19,693 bases of DNA from Gammaproteobacteria bacterium RIFCSPHIGHO2_02_FULL_42_13 (lineage in GTDB: Bacteria; Pseudomonadota; Gammaproteobacteria; UBA12402): positions 1 to 19,693 of the forward strand of contig MGXQ01000031.1 of assembly GCA_001801405.1 (NCBI GenBank). The letters are read 5' to 3'. Below are positions 8,129-15,854 of the stretch, piece after piece; positions within the stretch are counted from its first letter, which is position 1; every line of letters starts with the position of its first letter. The notes beneath the pieces were generated by a model. The model ran no database searches, was not told the origin of the DNA, and saw nothing but the letters and a program-made list of their open reading frames with translations. Made by a program: the position numbers and the translations under genes.

Positions 8129-8375
8129 GCCGAATGACCTTTTTCTTTTTTCTGCGGGTTTTTGAGCCACGCGCAGGAGCTATTCTTTCTCGGGATAATT
8201 TTTTCTGGAGACGTTTTTCGGCTTGAGCCTTTTGACGTTTGCGTTTCCATGTGGGTTTTTCATAAAACTCATGTCGACGCGTTTCGGCTGTGATACCGGC
8301 TTTTTCACAGATACGCTTAAAACGGCGCAGTGCTGTTTCAAATGTTTCGTTTTCTCTTACTCGAATGCTTGGCAT
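8115..8375 (-). CDS. rpsU: Ribosomal protein S21 with C-terminal extension
   Basis: 86-residue small-subunit protein S21. The first 70 or so residues are canonical (MPSIRVRENETFETALRRFK start, then EFYEKPTWKRKRQKA). Most gammaproteobacterial S21 proteins are about 71 residues; this one has roughly 15 additional residues, rich in arginine and lysine (RGSKTRRKKKKVIRHDRG). The last codons overlap the start of yqeY. A GAGG site lies 9 bases before the ATG and a good promoter lies further upstream. It leads the rpsU-yqeY-dnaG-rpoD operon, which joins translation, replication and transcription initiation. Confidence 0.95.
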   Translation of the reverse strand: MPSIRVRENETFETALRRFKRICEKAGITAETRRHEFYEKPTWKRKRQKAQAEKRLQKKLSRERIAPARGSKTRRKKKKVIRHDRG

Positions 8376-8418
8376 CCAATAATACCTCGTTGCTTGTTGA
8401 ATTAATAAAAGGTGGGAA

Positions 8419-8448
8419 ATTGTACAGGCTTTTTTGCTCGGATGTAAA
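8419..8448 (-). promoter_or_regulatory. Promoter of the rpsU operon
   Basis: On the minus strand TTTACA (8448-8443), 18-base spacer, TACAAT (8424-8419): 5 of 6 matches in each hexamer. It is 44 bases upstream of the rpsU start and points away from tsaD. Confidence 0.65.
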
Positions 8449-8455
8449 GGGTATT

Positions 8456-8483
8456 TTGACGTTTTGCTCTCTTTTCATAATAG
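8456..8483 (+). promoter_or_regulatory. Possible promoter of tsaD
   Basis: TTGACG (8456-8461), 16-base spacer, TAATAG (8478-8483). The -35 is strong and the -10 moderate. It lies about 37 bases before the tsaD start and is back-to-back with the rpsU promoter. Confidence 0.45.
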
Positions 8484-8519
8484 AAACATGTTAAACTGTG
8501 GCCAATTTTTGGGAGGTTT

Positions 8520-9536
8520 ATGCGGGTTTTGGGAATTGAGACATCTTGCGATGAGACTGGTGTGGCCATTTATGACTCAGATCATGGCTTGTTGGCGAAC
8601 GCGCTGTATAGTCAAATCCCGGTTCATGCACCCTATGGTGGCGTTGTGCCGGAGTTGGCATCGCGTGATCATATCAAAAAAATCTTGCCGCTCGTTAAAT
8701 CTGGCTTGGCAGAGGCAAAATTATCAAAAGATCAGGTGGATGGCGTTGGTTATGCGGCAGGTCCAGGGTTGGTGGGTGCTTTGTTGGTGGGTGCTGCGGT
8801 GGGTCGCAGTTTGGGCTATGCGTGGAAAGTGCCAACGATAGGGGTTCATCACATGGAGGCGCATTTATTGGCACCCATGTTAGAGGAAAATCCACCCGCA
8901 TTTCCATTTGTTGCGTTGGTGGTCTCGGGTGGTCATACTTTATTGATGGAAGTGAAGGGAGTTGGTCAATATCAACTATTGGGTGAAACGCTTGATGATG
9001 CGGCGGGCGAAGCGTTTGATAAAGTCGCAAAATTATTGGGTTTGCCTTATCCTGGTGGATCGGTGTTGGCGAAGTTAGCGGAAAAAGGGCGATTTAATCG
9101 ATTTAAGTTTCCACGGCCAATGACCGATCGGCCGGGATTGGATTTTAGTTTTAGCGGATTAAAAACAAGTGTCATTAATGCAATACGTAATGTTGAATTA
9201 ACTGACCAGATAAAAGCAGATATTGCATCTGCCTTTCAAACAGCCGTGGTTGAAACGCTAGTGATAAAATGTCGCCGCGCATTAGAGCAAACACATTATA
9301 AGCGTTTGGTGCTTGCCGGCGGAGTGGGGGCGAATTTAGAATTACGAAAACAATTACAAAAGTTGGTTGATTCAATGAGCGGTGAATTGTTTTATCCGCG
9401 CATTGAATTTTGTACCGACAATGGCGCGATGATTGCGTATTTGGGGTGTCAGCGTTTGATGCGAGGAGAGAAGGATGGTCTAGCCATTGATGTGCGAGCG
9501 CGCTGGCCGTTTACTAAAGCTTCAGCCCTGAGGTAA
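8520..9536 (+). CDS. tsaD: TsaD, tRNA threonylcarbamoyladenosine synthase subunit
   Basis: 338 residues, the Kae1/Qri7/TsaD family. With TsaB and TsaE it transfers the threonylcarbamoyl group from TsaC product to A37 of ANN-decoding tRNAs. The ASKHA start is MRVLGIETSCDETGVAIYD; the metal-binding HHMEAH motif is at 110-115; nucleotide-binding segments VVSGGHT and LAGGVGANLELR are clear. A GGAGG site lies 5 bases upstream. Divergent from rpsU, convergent with plsY. The last codons form one arm of an inverted repeat. The interrupted tRNA-Ile(CAU) in this window is an ANN decoder and so should be a TsaD substrate. Confidence 0.97.
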   Translation: MRVLGIETSCDETGVAIYDSDHGLLANALYSQIPVHAPYGGVVPELASRDHIKKILPLVKSGLAEAKLSKDQVDGVGYAAGPGLVGALLVGAAVGRSLGYAWKVPTIGVHHMEAHLLAPMLEENPPAFPFVALVVSGGHTLLMEVKGVGQYQLLGETLDDAAGEAFDKVAKLLGLPYPGGSVLAKLAEKGRFNRFKFPRPMTDRPGLDFSFSGLKTSVINAIRNVELTDQIKADIASAFQTAVVETLVIKCRRALEQTHYKRLVLAGGVGANLELRKQLQKLVDSMSGELFYPRIEFCTDNGAMIAYLGCQRLMRGEKDGLAIDVRARWPFTKASALR

Positions 9537-9558
9537 TCAAAGCGTCCTCCGGGCTGAA
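9521..9558. terminator. Bidirectional hairpin between tsaD and plsY
   Basis: TTCAGCCC-T-GAGG (9521-9533) pairs with CCTC-C-GGGCTGAA (9546-9558): 12 pairs with one mismatch and a 12-base loop. It includes the tsaD stop codon and lies between converging genes. The downstream T content is modest, so intrinsic termination may be weak. Confidence 0.5.
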
Positions 9559-9580
9559 AACTTGTTTGCATGTTCTTCGA

Positions 9581-10174
9581 TTATTGTTGCGGCGTAAAAC
9601 TCAATTTAGGTTCTGTCCTATCACGTAAACGCGCGATGTTGTCCCAGTGCGTCCAGATAATTAACAACGCAACCGGTATTAATGCTAAGAAATAAATAAC
9701 AGGCGCAAAAAATAATGCATACACGGGCGTTAACACGGTTGCGATTAAAGATGCTAATGAAGAATAGTGAAAAATAAATGCAACGACTGCCCAGGTGACA
9801 GCGGCGACAATACCTAGCATAGGTGAAACAACTAATATCGCGCCGAATGCGGTGGCGACTCCTTTGCCTCCTTTGAATTTGAAGAACACTGGATATACGT
9901 GGCCGGCGACAACGGCGAGGACGACGACGCCAAGCTCCAATCCCGTGATCAAAAATATGCGGGCAAGCGAAACGGCGACGATGCCTTTGGCAACATCCAA
10001 TCCCAAGGTGATGAGAGCGGCTTTATTGCCCGCCAATCGCAAGACGTTGGTGGCGCCTGAGCTGCCTGAGCCGGCCTCTCGCGGGTCGATTTGTTTAAAA
10101 TATTTACTAATAATAACGCCGCTTGAGATAGATCCGATTAAATAGGCGGCAATTATGGTAATGATGGCTAGCAT
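9581..10174 (-). CDS. plsY: PlsY, acyl-phosphate glycerol-3-phosphate acyltransferase
   Basis: 197-residue inner-membrane enzyme that acylates glycerol-3-phosphate with acyl-phosphate made by PlsX, the first step of phospholipid synthesis. It has about five hydrophobic segments. Family motifs are present: GSGSSGATNVLR near residues 36-47, KFKGGKGVATAFG near 100, and the C-terminal THWDNIARL. The first motif usually reads GSGNxGATN; the serine in place of asparagine is a mild deviation. A strong AAGGAG site precedes the ATG. The gene is divergent from orn, and the tsaD-plsY neighbourhood is common in gammaproteobacteria. Confidence 0.93.
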   Translation of the reverse strand: MLAIITIIAAYLIGSISSGVIISKYFKQIDPREAGSGSSGATNVLRLAGNKAALITLGLDVAKGIVAVSLARIFLITGLELGVVVLAVVAGHVYPVFFKFKGGKGVATAFGAILVVSPMLGIVAAVTWAVVAFIFHYSSLASLIATVLTPVYALFFAPVIYFLALIPVALLIIWTHWDNIARLRDRTEPKLSFTPQQ

Positions 10175-10202
10175 GATAAACTCCTTCTTGATGAATCCAT
10201 AA

Positions 10203-10210
10203 ATTATAAT
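10203..10210. promoter_or_regulatory. Shared -10 element for plsY and orn
   Basis: ATTATAAT carries a perfect -10 hexamer on each strand: TATAAT at 10205-10210 (plus) and TATAAT at 10208-10203 (minus). It lies about 30 bases before plsY and 62 before orn. Neither direction shows a strong -35, so activity is inferred. Confidence 0.45.
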
Positions 10211-10271
10211 GGTACCGGAAAATTAAAATTTATGTAATATGTGAGCATGTATATTTTATGAGGTGGCGACT

Positions 10272-10811
10272 GTGAAAAAAAACAGCAATCTGATTTGGCT
10301 TGATTTGGAAATGACCGGCCTGGATATCATGCATGATCATATCATTGAGATTGCGACCGTGGTGACGGATAAAGATTTGAATATGTTGGCCGAAGGTCCG
10401 GTGCTTGCTATTCATCAATCGGAAAAAATATTGGCTGCGATGGATGAATGGAATACCAAACAGCATGGCAAAAGTGGGTTGATCGAACGCATTCGTCAAA
10501 GCAAAGTGACCAAAGCCAGGGCCGAAAAAGAAACATTAGCGTTTTTAGAAGAATATGTACCGGCTGGTAAGTCGCCGATGTGCGGTAATAGCATTTGCCA
10601 AGATCGACGTTTTTTAGCGCGCCTCATGCCAAAACTAGAAGCATTTTTTCATTATCGAAATTTAGATGTATCGACGGTCAAGGAGTTAGGGAAGCGGTGG
10701 TATCCGAAAATAATGGAGTTATATAAAAAACAAACGAAACATACGGCATTAAGTGATGTGTATGATTCTATCGAGGAATTAAAATTTTATCGCGAGCATT
10801 TGTTTAAATGA
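10272..10811 (+). CDS. orn: Orn, oligoribonuclease
   Basis: 179-residue DEDDh 3'-5' exonuclease that degrades dinucleotides and other very short RNAs, including pGpG from c-di-GMP breakdown. Catalytic residues are visible: D11 and E13 in LIWLDLEMTGLD, an Asp in GNSICQDRRF, and His and Asp in HTALSDVYDS. I start at GTG 10272, which has GAGG 8 bases upstream; another in-frame GTG at 10263 overlaps that site, so it is unlikely. The stop overlaps the next gene's ATG (ATGA), so the ABC transporter genes are probably translationally coupled to orn. Confidence 0.95.
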   Translation: MKKNSNLIWLDLEMTGLDIMHDHIIEIATVVTDKDLNMLAEGPVLAIHQSEKILAAMDEWNTKQHGKSGLIERIRQSKVTKARAEKETLAFLEEYVPAGKSPMCGNSICQDRRFLARLMPKLEAFFHYRNLDVSTVKELGKRWYPKIMELYKKQTKHTALSDVYDSIEELKFYREHLFK

Positions 10812-11719
10812 TGAAAGCCTTATCCATAAAAAATCTACAAAAAACCTATAAAAACAATATTCATGCATTACAGGATGTCGATTTAGATGTTGAAGAAGGT
10901 GATTTTTTTGCATTGCTTGGTCCCAATGGCGCAGGCAAGTCGACGTTGATTGGAATTGTGACTTCATTGGTGACTAAAACCGCGGGTAAGGTTTCTATTT
11001 TTGATTATGATATCGAGACGGATTTCTCTGCGGCTAAAGCATGCATTGGTGTTGTGCCGCAAGAATTTAATTTTTCCATTTTTGATAAAGTGATTCATAT
11101 CATGATGACGCAGGCGGGTTATTATGGATTGCCTCGCCAAATTGCATATGCGCGTGCAGAAAAATATCTCAAAAAGTTAAATTTATGGGATCGGCGCAAG
11201 CAATCTGTACGTAGTTTGTCGGGTGGGCTCAAGCGGCGCTTGATGATTGCGCGCGCGCTGGTGCATGAACCAAAATTATTAATTTTAGACGAGCCGACAA
11301 CGGGCATTGATATTGAGTTGCGTCGAGCGACGTGGGATTTTTTGCAAGAACTAAACCAGAAAGGGACAACGATTATTTTAACGACACATTATTTAGAAGA
11401 AGCTGAATATTTATGTAAAAATGTGGCGATTATTCATCAGGGAAGGATCATTGAAAATACCAATGTGAAATCATTGATTTCAACATTGGATGTGGAAACG
11501 TTTGTATTCGATTTGACAGCACCGCTTAATTTAGATTTTTCGGTTAATGGATTTAAGACTTATATGTCAGATTCGCATACATTGGAAGTTGATGTGCCAA
11601 AAGCACGTTCGTTAAATGACGTATTTCGCGTGTTGCTCGAAAAAAATATTGCAGTTAAAAGTATGCGGAATAAGGTTAATCGGCTGGAGGAATTATTTGT
11701 ACGGTTGATAAATAAATAA
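10808..11719 (+). CDS. ABC-2 type transporter ATP-binding protein (YadG-like)
   Basis: 303-residue ABC ATPase. Walker A is GPNGAGKST (38-46), the signature LSGGLKRR (137-144), Walker B LLILDEPTTG (157-166), and the switch histidine lies in TTHYLEEAE. The C-terminal 70 residues are the regulatory tail typical of ABC-2 exporter ATPases. The next gene encodes the membrane partner; together they resemble E. coli YadG/YadH, whose substrate is not established. Start ATG 10808 overlaps the orn stop; a second ATG at 10811 is equally possible. A family I palindrome lies in the 49-base gap before the permease gene. Confidence 0.9.
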   Translation: MMKALSIKNLQKTYKNNIHALQDVDLDVEEGDFFALLGPNGAGKSTLIGIVTSLVTKTAGKVSIFDYDIETDFSAAKACIGVVPQEFNFSIFDKVIHIMMTQAGYYGLPRQIAYARAEKYLKKLNLWDRRKQSVRSLSGGLKRRLMIARALVHEPKLLILDEPTTGIDIELRRATWDFLQELNQKGTTIILTTHYLEEAEYLCKNVAIIHQGRIIENTNVKSLISTLDVETFVFDLTAPLNLDFSVNGFKTYMSDSHTLEVDVPKARSLNDVFRVLLEKNIAVKSMRNKVNRLEELFVRLINK

Positions 11720-11720
11720 A

Positions 11721-11742
11721 CTCAGCTCAGCTCTGAGCTGAG
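11721..11742. repeat. Family I palindromic repeat, single copy in the ABC transporter operon
   Basis: The core AGCTCTGAGCT (11729-11739) is an exact copy. The wider sequence can fold as CTCAGCTC (11721-11728) against GAGCTGAG (11735-11742). It is the leftmost family member and lies between the ATPase stop and permease start, where a hairpin could affect the ratio of the two subunits. Confidence 0.8.
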
Positions 11743-11768
11743 ACCAATAATTATGATGAGCCTATAAT

Positions 11769-12545
11769 ATGATGATCCTAAAAAAACAATATATCGCCTA
11801 TCAAGCGATTGTTCTCAACGAAATAGTGCGTATTTTACGTATCTGGTCGCAATCGTTATTGCCGCCAGCTATTACGATGGCGTTGTATTTTATTATTTTT
11901 GGCGCGTTGATCGGCTCACAACTGCATTCGATTGAAGGGTTTTCGTATGTGCAATATATTGCGCCGGGATTAATTATGATGCCGATTATTACTGCCTCGT
12001 ATGTGAATACGTTGGGATCTTTTTATATGGCAAAATTTCATCGGAATATCGAAGAAGTGTTGGTTTCGCCGATGCCAAATTATATTATTTTGCTTGGCTA
12101 TGTTTCAGGCTCTGTTATTCGCGCTTCATTCATTGGAGGCATTGTGACGATTGTGGCGCTGTTCTTTACGCATGTACAGATGCATCATTTGTTTTTTGCA
12201 ATTCTTATTGTTTTTTTGGCATCGATTTTGTTTGCATTGATCGGGTTTACAAATGCAATTTTTGCCAAATCATTTGATGACATTAGTTTTGTGCCGAATT
12301 TTATTTTAACACCATTAACGTATTTGGGTGGTGTTTTTTATTCGATAAAATTATTGCCGACGGTGTGGCGGCATGTGTCGTTGTTTAATCCGGTGGTTTA
12401 TATTATTAATGTCTTTCGCTACGGATTTTTAGGGATTTCGGATGTGAACATCGCCATCGCGCTTGGCGTTATTTTATTGTTTATTGTTGTGTTTTTTATG
12501 ATTGACCTGTATTTATTGCGTCGGGGGGTTGGGGTTCGGGAGTAA
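11769..12545 (+). CDS. ABC-2 type transporter permease (YadH-like)
   Basis: 258-residue integral membrane protein with about six hydrophobic segments and the ABC-2 motif region near the C-terminus (FNPVVYIINVFRYGFLG). Length and pairing fit YadH, the partner of YadG. It should form a dimeric export channel driven by the upstream ATPase; the substrate cannot be read from sequence. Two adjacent ATG codons at the start are both usable; the ribosome-binding site is weak. It ends 4 bases before the stop of the opposing permease gene, with no terminator visible in between. Confidence 0.9.
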   Translation: MMILKKQYIAYQAIVLNEIVRILRIWSQSLLPPAITMALYFIIFGALIGSQLHSIEGFSYVQYIAPGLIMMPIITASYVNTLGSFYMAKFHRNIEEVLVSPMPNYIILLGYVSGSVIRASFIGGIVTIVALFFTHVQMHHLFFAILIVFLASILFALIGFTNAIFAKSFDDISFVPNFILTPLTYLGGVFYSIKLLPTVWRHVSLFNPVVYIINVFRYGFLGISDVNIAIALGVILLFIVVFFMIDLYLLRRGVGVRE

Positions 12546-12549
12546 ATTT

Positions 12550-13764
12550 TTATCTAATCGGCAAGCACATCAATCCTAATTTTGTTAAGAAAATGTAACC
12601 CACAATCATAAAGCCAATCGTTAAAATGATGTAAGCAATGCTCGTGATGAGTAGATTTTTCTTGGAAAATAGTTTTATCAAAATAAACATCGGTAGAATC
12701 ATAAATAAAATCGTTTCGCCGATGCCGCCGACGATATCAATGGCTGATAAAAATAAATGTGGATTAATTAAGGTAATAATTAGCGGTGGGAGAAAGGAGA
12801 GTGCGAGCACGAGCCATTTATTTTTTGAATGCAAGTGATGATAAGCGAGATCGCTGATAAAGCCAAATAAGCCAACGCCATTCGCGACATAAGATGCCGT
12901 GAGTGCTAAGCCGGCGAATAGGATGCCGGTGATGGTAAAGGTGTGCGATTTTAATAAATATGTCATCGGAATGGTTGCGGGCTGTGCGTGTATGAAAGCA
13001 TAAAATAAGTTATTTGCATCGGGACTATGTGGGGGCAGCGAGCCAAGCACAATGGTGATCCAGGTCACATTGATGATAAAGCCAATAAAAACGCCGAGTG
13101 CAATCGTGATCGACGTGGCTTTCATATCATATTTGACGAGTCTTTTGACCGTTGGAATAACGTTATGAAAATGGAATGTAGAAACGGCAACGGGCAACCC
13201 GATCGGTAGCAGCGCCCAATTTGAATAGGTTAATAAATATGGATTGAATAATCGTGAGCCTGTCGAGATTAAAACGATAAAGCCGATCAAAATTAAAATG
13301 AGTAAGACAACGTTGTTGCGTTTAATGATGTCGGGTTTTGAGATCAAGAGTGCCGTGGCAAAGAGAAAGTATAAAATCGTAAACCACGGACGCGCGATGT
13401 GATACGGTAATAATTGATATAAGATAGTAGAGATGGCGCTTAAATATACGATTAACACACCGTAGAGCAAAATTAAATTGCATATAATAGCTAGGTATCG
13501 ATAAAAAGTTCCTAGCTCTTTTTCGAAAAAAGAGGGCAGATCAAAATGTGATTGATGTGCAGGGATGCGATATGCGATGACAATGGCGCTTAGTAACATA
13601 ATCGCGCTTATGAGAATAATATCGACGAGAGCAGGCGCATATCCGCTCAAGCCAATTTTGATTGGCATGGCTAAAATACCAACGCCCAATAAATTGCCCG
13701 CGACCAATAGGGATGCAGGAAGAATGGTTTTCCACGAAATTGTTGTGGCATGGGTATTTGACAT
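12550..13764 (-). CDS. Aromatic amino-acid permease (HAAAP family, TyrP/Mtr-like)
   Basis: 404 residues and about 11 hydrophobic segments. The N-terminal GNLLGVGILAMPIKIGLSGY (residues 23-42) carries the G-x-G-I-L-x-x-P signature of the hydroxy/aromatic amino-acid permease family, which imports Tyr, Trp or Phe by proton symport. Which of these it carries is not decidable here. The start lacks a clear ribosome-binding site. The gene is convergent with the ABC transporter operon; its upstream region is filled with repeats, so any promoter lies within about 100 bases of the start and I cannot point to one. Confidence 0.88.
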   Translation of the reverse strand: MSNTHATTISWKTILPASLLVAGNLLGVGILAMPIKIGLSGYAPALVDIILISAIMLLSAIVIAYRIPAHQSHFDLPSFFEKELGTFYRYLAIICNLILLYGVLIVYLSAISTILYQLLPYHIARPWFTILYFLFATALLISKPDIIKRNNVVLLILILIGFIVLISTGSRLFNPYLLTYSNWALLPIGLPVAVSTFHFHNVIPTVKRLVKYDMKATSITIALGVFIGFIINVTWITIVLGSLPPHSPDANNLFYAFIHAQPATIPMTYLLKSHTFTITGILFAGLALTASYVANGVGLFGFISDLAYHHLHSKNKWLVLALSFLPPLIITLINPHLFLSAIDIVGGIGETILFMILPMFILIKLFSKKNLLITSIAYIILTIGFMIVGYIFLTKLGLMCLPIR

Positions 13765-13814
13765 AGTGATTCATCATATCAGGTTATTATTTTTTTTCAT
13801 GTTTTTTATGCTGC

Positions 13815-14000
13815 AGCTCAGAGCTGCCGAAAACACCCACCTTAAAACCCTTTCCCTGACTGTCTCTCCCCAGCTCAGAGCTGCACGGATTACATGCTTT
13901 GAGATATAGATTACATTTTTGCTCTGAGCTGCTGTAAGACAGTCAGGGAGCGGTGTTGAAGGGATCCTCGACTTTGAGCTAAAGCACCGAACTCAGAGCT
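13815..14000. repeat. Family I repeat cluster 1 (BIME-like)
   Basis: Cores at 13815-13825 and 13872-13882 are exact (AGCTCAGAGCT); 13920-13930 (opposite orientation, TGCTCTGAGCT) and 13990-14000 (AACTCAGAGCT) have one mismatch; 13972-13980 is a weaker relic. The second and third cores form an inverted pair with longer arms: CCCTGACTGTCT upstream and AGACAGTCAGGG downstream (about 13852-13947). This paired arrangement resembles the mosaic REP elements (BIMEs) of enterobacteria. With the family II copy that follows, it accounts for the gene-free stretch 13765-14164. Confidence 0.85.
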
Positions 14001-14048
14001 CAGCACGCGTTGACCAAAATTAAAACCTAACCCTGGGAACTTACGTTT

Positions 14049-14213
14049 AAAGTAAGAAATCTCCGCTGCTTGCAGCGGAGACAAGGGCGCTGGGGAGTCC
14101 AGAGGGGAGCAATGCAATGCTCCCCTCTGGTCGCCGTTCGCGCGGGTTTCCCGCGCAGGCGAAATCAATTAAGGAAACAATCTCGGCCGCTTGCGGCCGA
14201 GTTGTTGAAACGT
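14049..14213. repeat. Family II composite hairpin repeat, full divergent copy
   Basis: Four hairpins: module 0 (CTCCGCTGC-TT-GCAGCGGAG), module A (CCAGAGGGGAGC...GCTCCCCTCTGG), module B (TCGCC/GGCGA enclosing GCGCGGG/CCCGCGC) and module C (CTCGGCCGC-TT-GCGGCCGAG flanked by AACAA/TTGTT). Compared with copies at 1 and 16808 the order is the same, but stems differ in paired positions. The right part overlaps the end of the unknown gene 14165-14710, including its stop codon. Confidence 0.85.
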
Positions 14214-14710
14214 TCTTCATTACTCGCATTCGCCGTGCGCAGACTTTTTAATAATTTTTTATTATTTACTAACTCTTTTACGGACAAACATAATTGCATA
14301 TTCGTATCGGGAACGGTGACAACCAGCATTTCGTGACGGGTGTGTTCAGAATAAAAATGTGAATTAATGCACGCCGGCGTTTTTAATATTACGCCTTTGC
14401 GCAATTGCCGATAGGTCGCTGATACGCTGGTAATTAATTTCGCTTCTTTGGCTAATAATAAAATGAGGATCAAATCAAATGAACAAAGGTAAGTTAAAAA
14501 CAATGGCTGCTGTAAAAACTCTTTAAGACTTACTTTGATGATCGTGTTGCTTTTAACGAGCCGCAAACGTAAAACATTCTTGTGACATTGATGACAATAA
14601 CAAAAGCCAGATAATTTTAAAGGATGACGAATCCGTTTAAACAGACGACACCGGCAATACGATAATATACTGAGTAGAAGATAGAACTTGACTAGCCATT
14701 TCCTAATCAT
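14165..14710 (-). CDS. Hypothetical protein with CxC/CxCxxC cysteine pattern
   Basis: 181 residues from ATG 14710 (a GTG at 14722 is also in frame); GGGC lies about 7 bases before the ATG. I do not recognise the family. The N-terminus is hydrophobic (about residues 5-15), then come CRC and, after a basic stretch, CYCHQCHKN, which could bind a metal like a zinc ribbon. A leucine-rich segment follows (FDLILILLLAKEAK), then a predicted alpha/beta region. The last 15 or so residues (from about RFNNSAASGRDCFLN) are encoded by the family II repeat, as is the stop, so the original C-terminus may have been replaced. It lies downstream of miaA in the same direction, 207 bases away across family I repeats. 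It could be a decaying gene. Confidence 0.5.
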   Translation of the reverse strand: MIRKWLVKFYLLLSILSYCRCRLFKRIRHPLKLSGFCYCHQCHKNVLRLRLVKSNTIIKVSLKEFLQQPLFLTYLCSFDLILILLLAKEAKLITSVSATYRQLRKGVILKTPACINSHFYSEHTRHEMLVVTVPDTNMQLCLSVKELVNNKKLLKSLRTANASNEERFNNSAASGRDCFLN

Positions 14711-14796
14711 GATTCTGCCCACGAAAAATTTATTTCACTTCATTTTATTGTACTAAAAAACAAGACACAATATCAAACGCCAACTGACCATTCGCC

Positions 14797-14925
14797 TGTA
14801 GGAAAACACCTACTTTGCAGCTCAGAGCTGCGAACACCTCTAAAACCCGTGCCACGCCTCTCTTGCAGCAGCTCAGAGCAGTTGACAAATACGAAAAGCA
14901 CCAAATCATGCAGCAGCTCAGAGCT
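14797..14925. repeat. Family I repeat cluster 2
   Basis: Exact cores at 14819-14829 and 14915-14925, and AGCTCAGAGCA at 14870-14880. A small GTAGG...CCTAC hairpin precedes the first core. The spacer after the first core (CGAACACCTCTAAAACCC) resembles the one after the core at 13815 (CGAAAACACCCACCTTAAAACCC), so the spacers are partly shared. The third core contains the miaA stop codon. Confidence 0.85.
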
Positions 14926-15841
14926 GCGATAAAAAATCATCGAATAAACTCGCCGATTCGGCGCGTAAGTTATGTAAATTTGACCAACCGCGTAACCACG
15001 TTAATTGTCGTTTCGCTAATTGGCGTGTCGCAATAATCGCTTTTTCACGCATCGTATCAAAATCATATTTACCGTCTAAATAATCCCACACTTGTCGATA
15101 TCCCACCGAACGCATCGAGGGAAAATCATTCGTTAAATCACCACGCGCATATAATTTTTTAACTTCGTCCACAAAACCTTCTTGTAACATCGCATCAAAA
15201 CGTTGCTCGATCCGACGATGCAACCATGCGCGATCTTCGGGAATAAGTCCGATATTAATTGTTTTATAGGACAGCGGCTCACACGGCGACTTTGCATAAA
15301 GCGATGAAACCGATTGTTGTGATGTTTCTACCAGTTCTAATGCGCGTTGAATACGCTGGGAATCATTTTTATGAATGCGTTTTGCCGCTGTTGGATCCAG
15401 TTGTGTTAGTTTTTTATGTAACGCCGGCCAGCCGAGTTGTTTCGCTTGATCAACAATTTCTTCACGTATTTTTGGATTGGCACCGGGCAAATTCGAAAGC
15501 CCTTCTTGCAGTGCTTTAAAATATAACATCGTACCGCCAACTAAAAACGGAATTTTTTTATTTGCAAAAATCGAATTTATCTCGCATAATGCATCATATC
15601 TGAACTCACCCACCGAATACCTTTCTCCCGGATCCCTTATATCTATTAACCGGTGTGGCGCTTTTTTTAGTTCTTCAGGTGTTGGCTTGGCTGTCCCGAT
15701 ATTCATATCACGATAAACCATCGCCGAATCTACGCTAATAATTTCAAACGGAAACCGTTCTACAAGCTCAAAAGCCAAACGACTCTTGCCCGCGCCCGTC
15801 GGTCCCATTAAGCAAATAATTGTATTTTTTTGCATATGCAT
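14918..15841 (-). CDS. miaA: MiaA, tRNA dimethylallyltransferase
   Basis: 307 residues from ATG 15841. MiaA adds a dimethylallyl group to A37 of tRNAs reading UNN codons. The P-loop GPTGAGKS is near residues 13-20; SVDSAMVYRDMNIGTAKP and HRLIDIRDP are the conserved substrate and catalytic segments; RQLAKRQLTWLRGW closes the family pattern. The frame is open to 15928, but that extension is repeat sequence. The ribosome-binding site would be GGA just inside the edge of the family I copy at 15855, and the stop TGA lies inside another copy (14915-14925), so both ends of the gene touch repeats. In most relatives miaA directly follows mutL; here the RAYT gene separates them. Confidence 0.94.
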   Translation of the reverse strand: MHMQKNTIICLMGPTGAGKSRLAFELVERFPFEIISVDSAMVYRDMNIGTAKPTPEELKKAPHRLIDIRDPGERYSVGEFRYDALCEINSIFANKKIPFLVGGTMLYFKALQEGLSNLPGANPKIREEIVDQAKQLGWPALHKKLTQLDPTAAKRIHKNDSQRIQRALELVETSQQSVSSLYAKSPCEPLSYKTINIGLIPEDRAWLHRRIEQRFDAMLQEGFVDEVKKLYARGDLTNDFPSMRSVGYRQVWDYLDGKYDFDTMREKAIIATRQLAKRQLTWLRGWSNLHNLRAESASLFDDFLSQL

Positions 15842-15854
15842 TTTTTTGTATTCC

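Noticed and set aside
8434..8841. 135-residue ORF overlapping tsaD in another frame
   Set aside because: It is a shadow of tsaD with biased composition and no ribosome-binding site.
13815..14925. CRISPR-like array (short palindromic repeats at 42-57 bp periods)
   Set aside because: The repeat is only 11-13 bp, orientation changes, spacers share sequence with one another, and no cas gene is present. REP/BIME elements with a RAYT explain it better.
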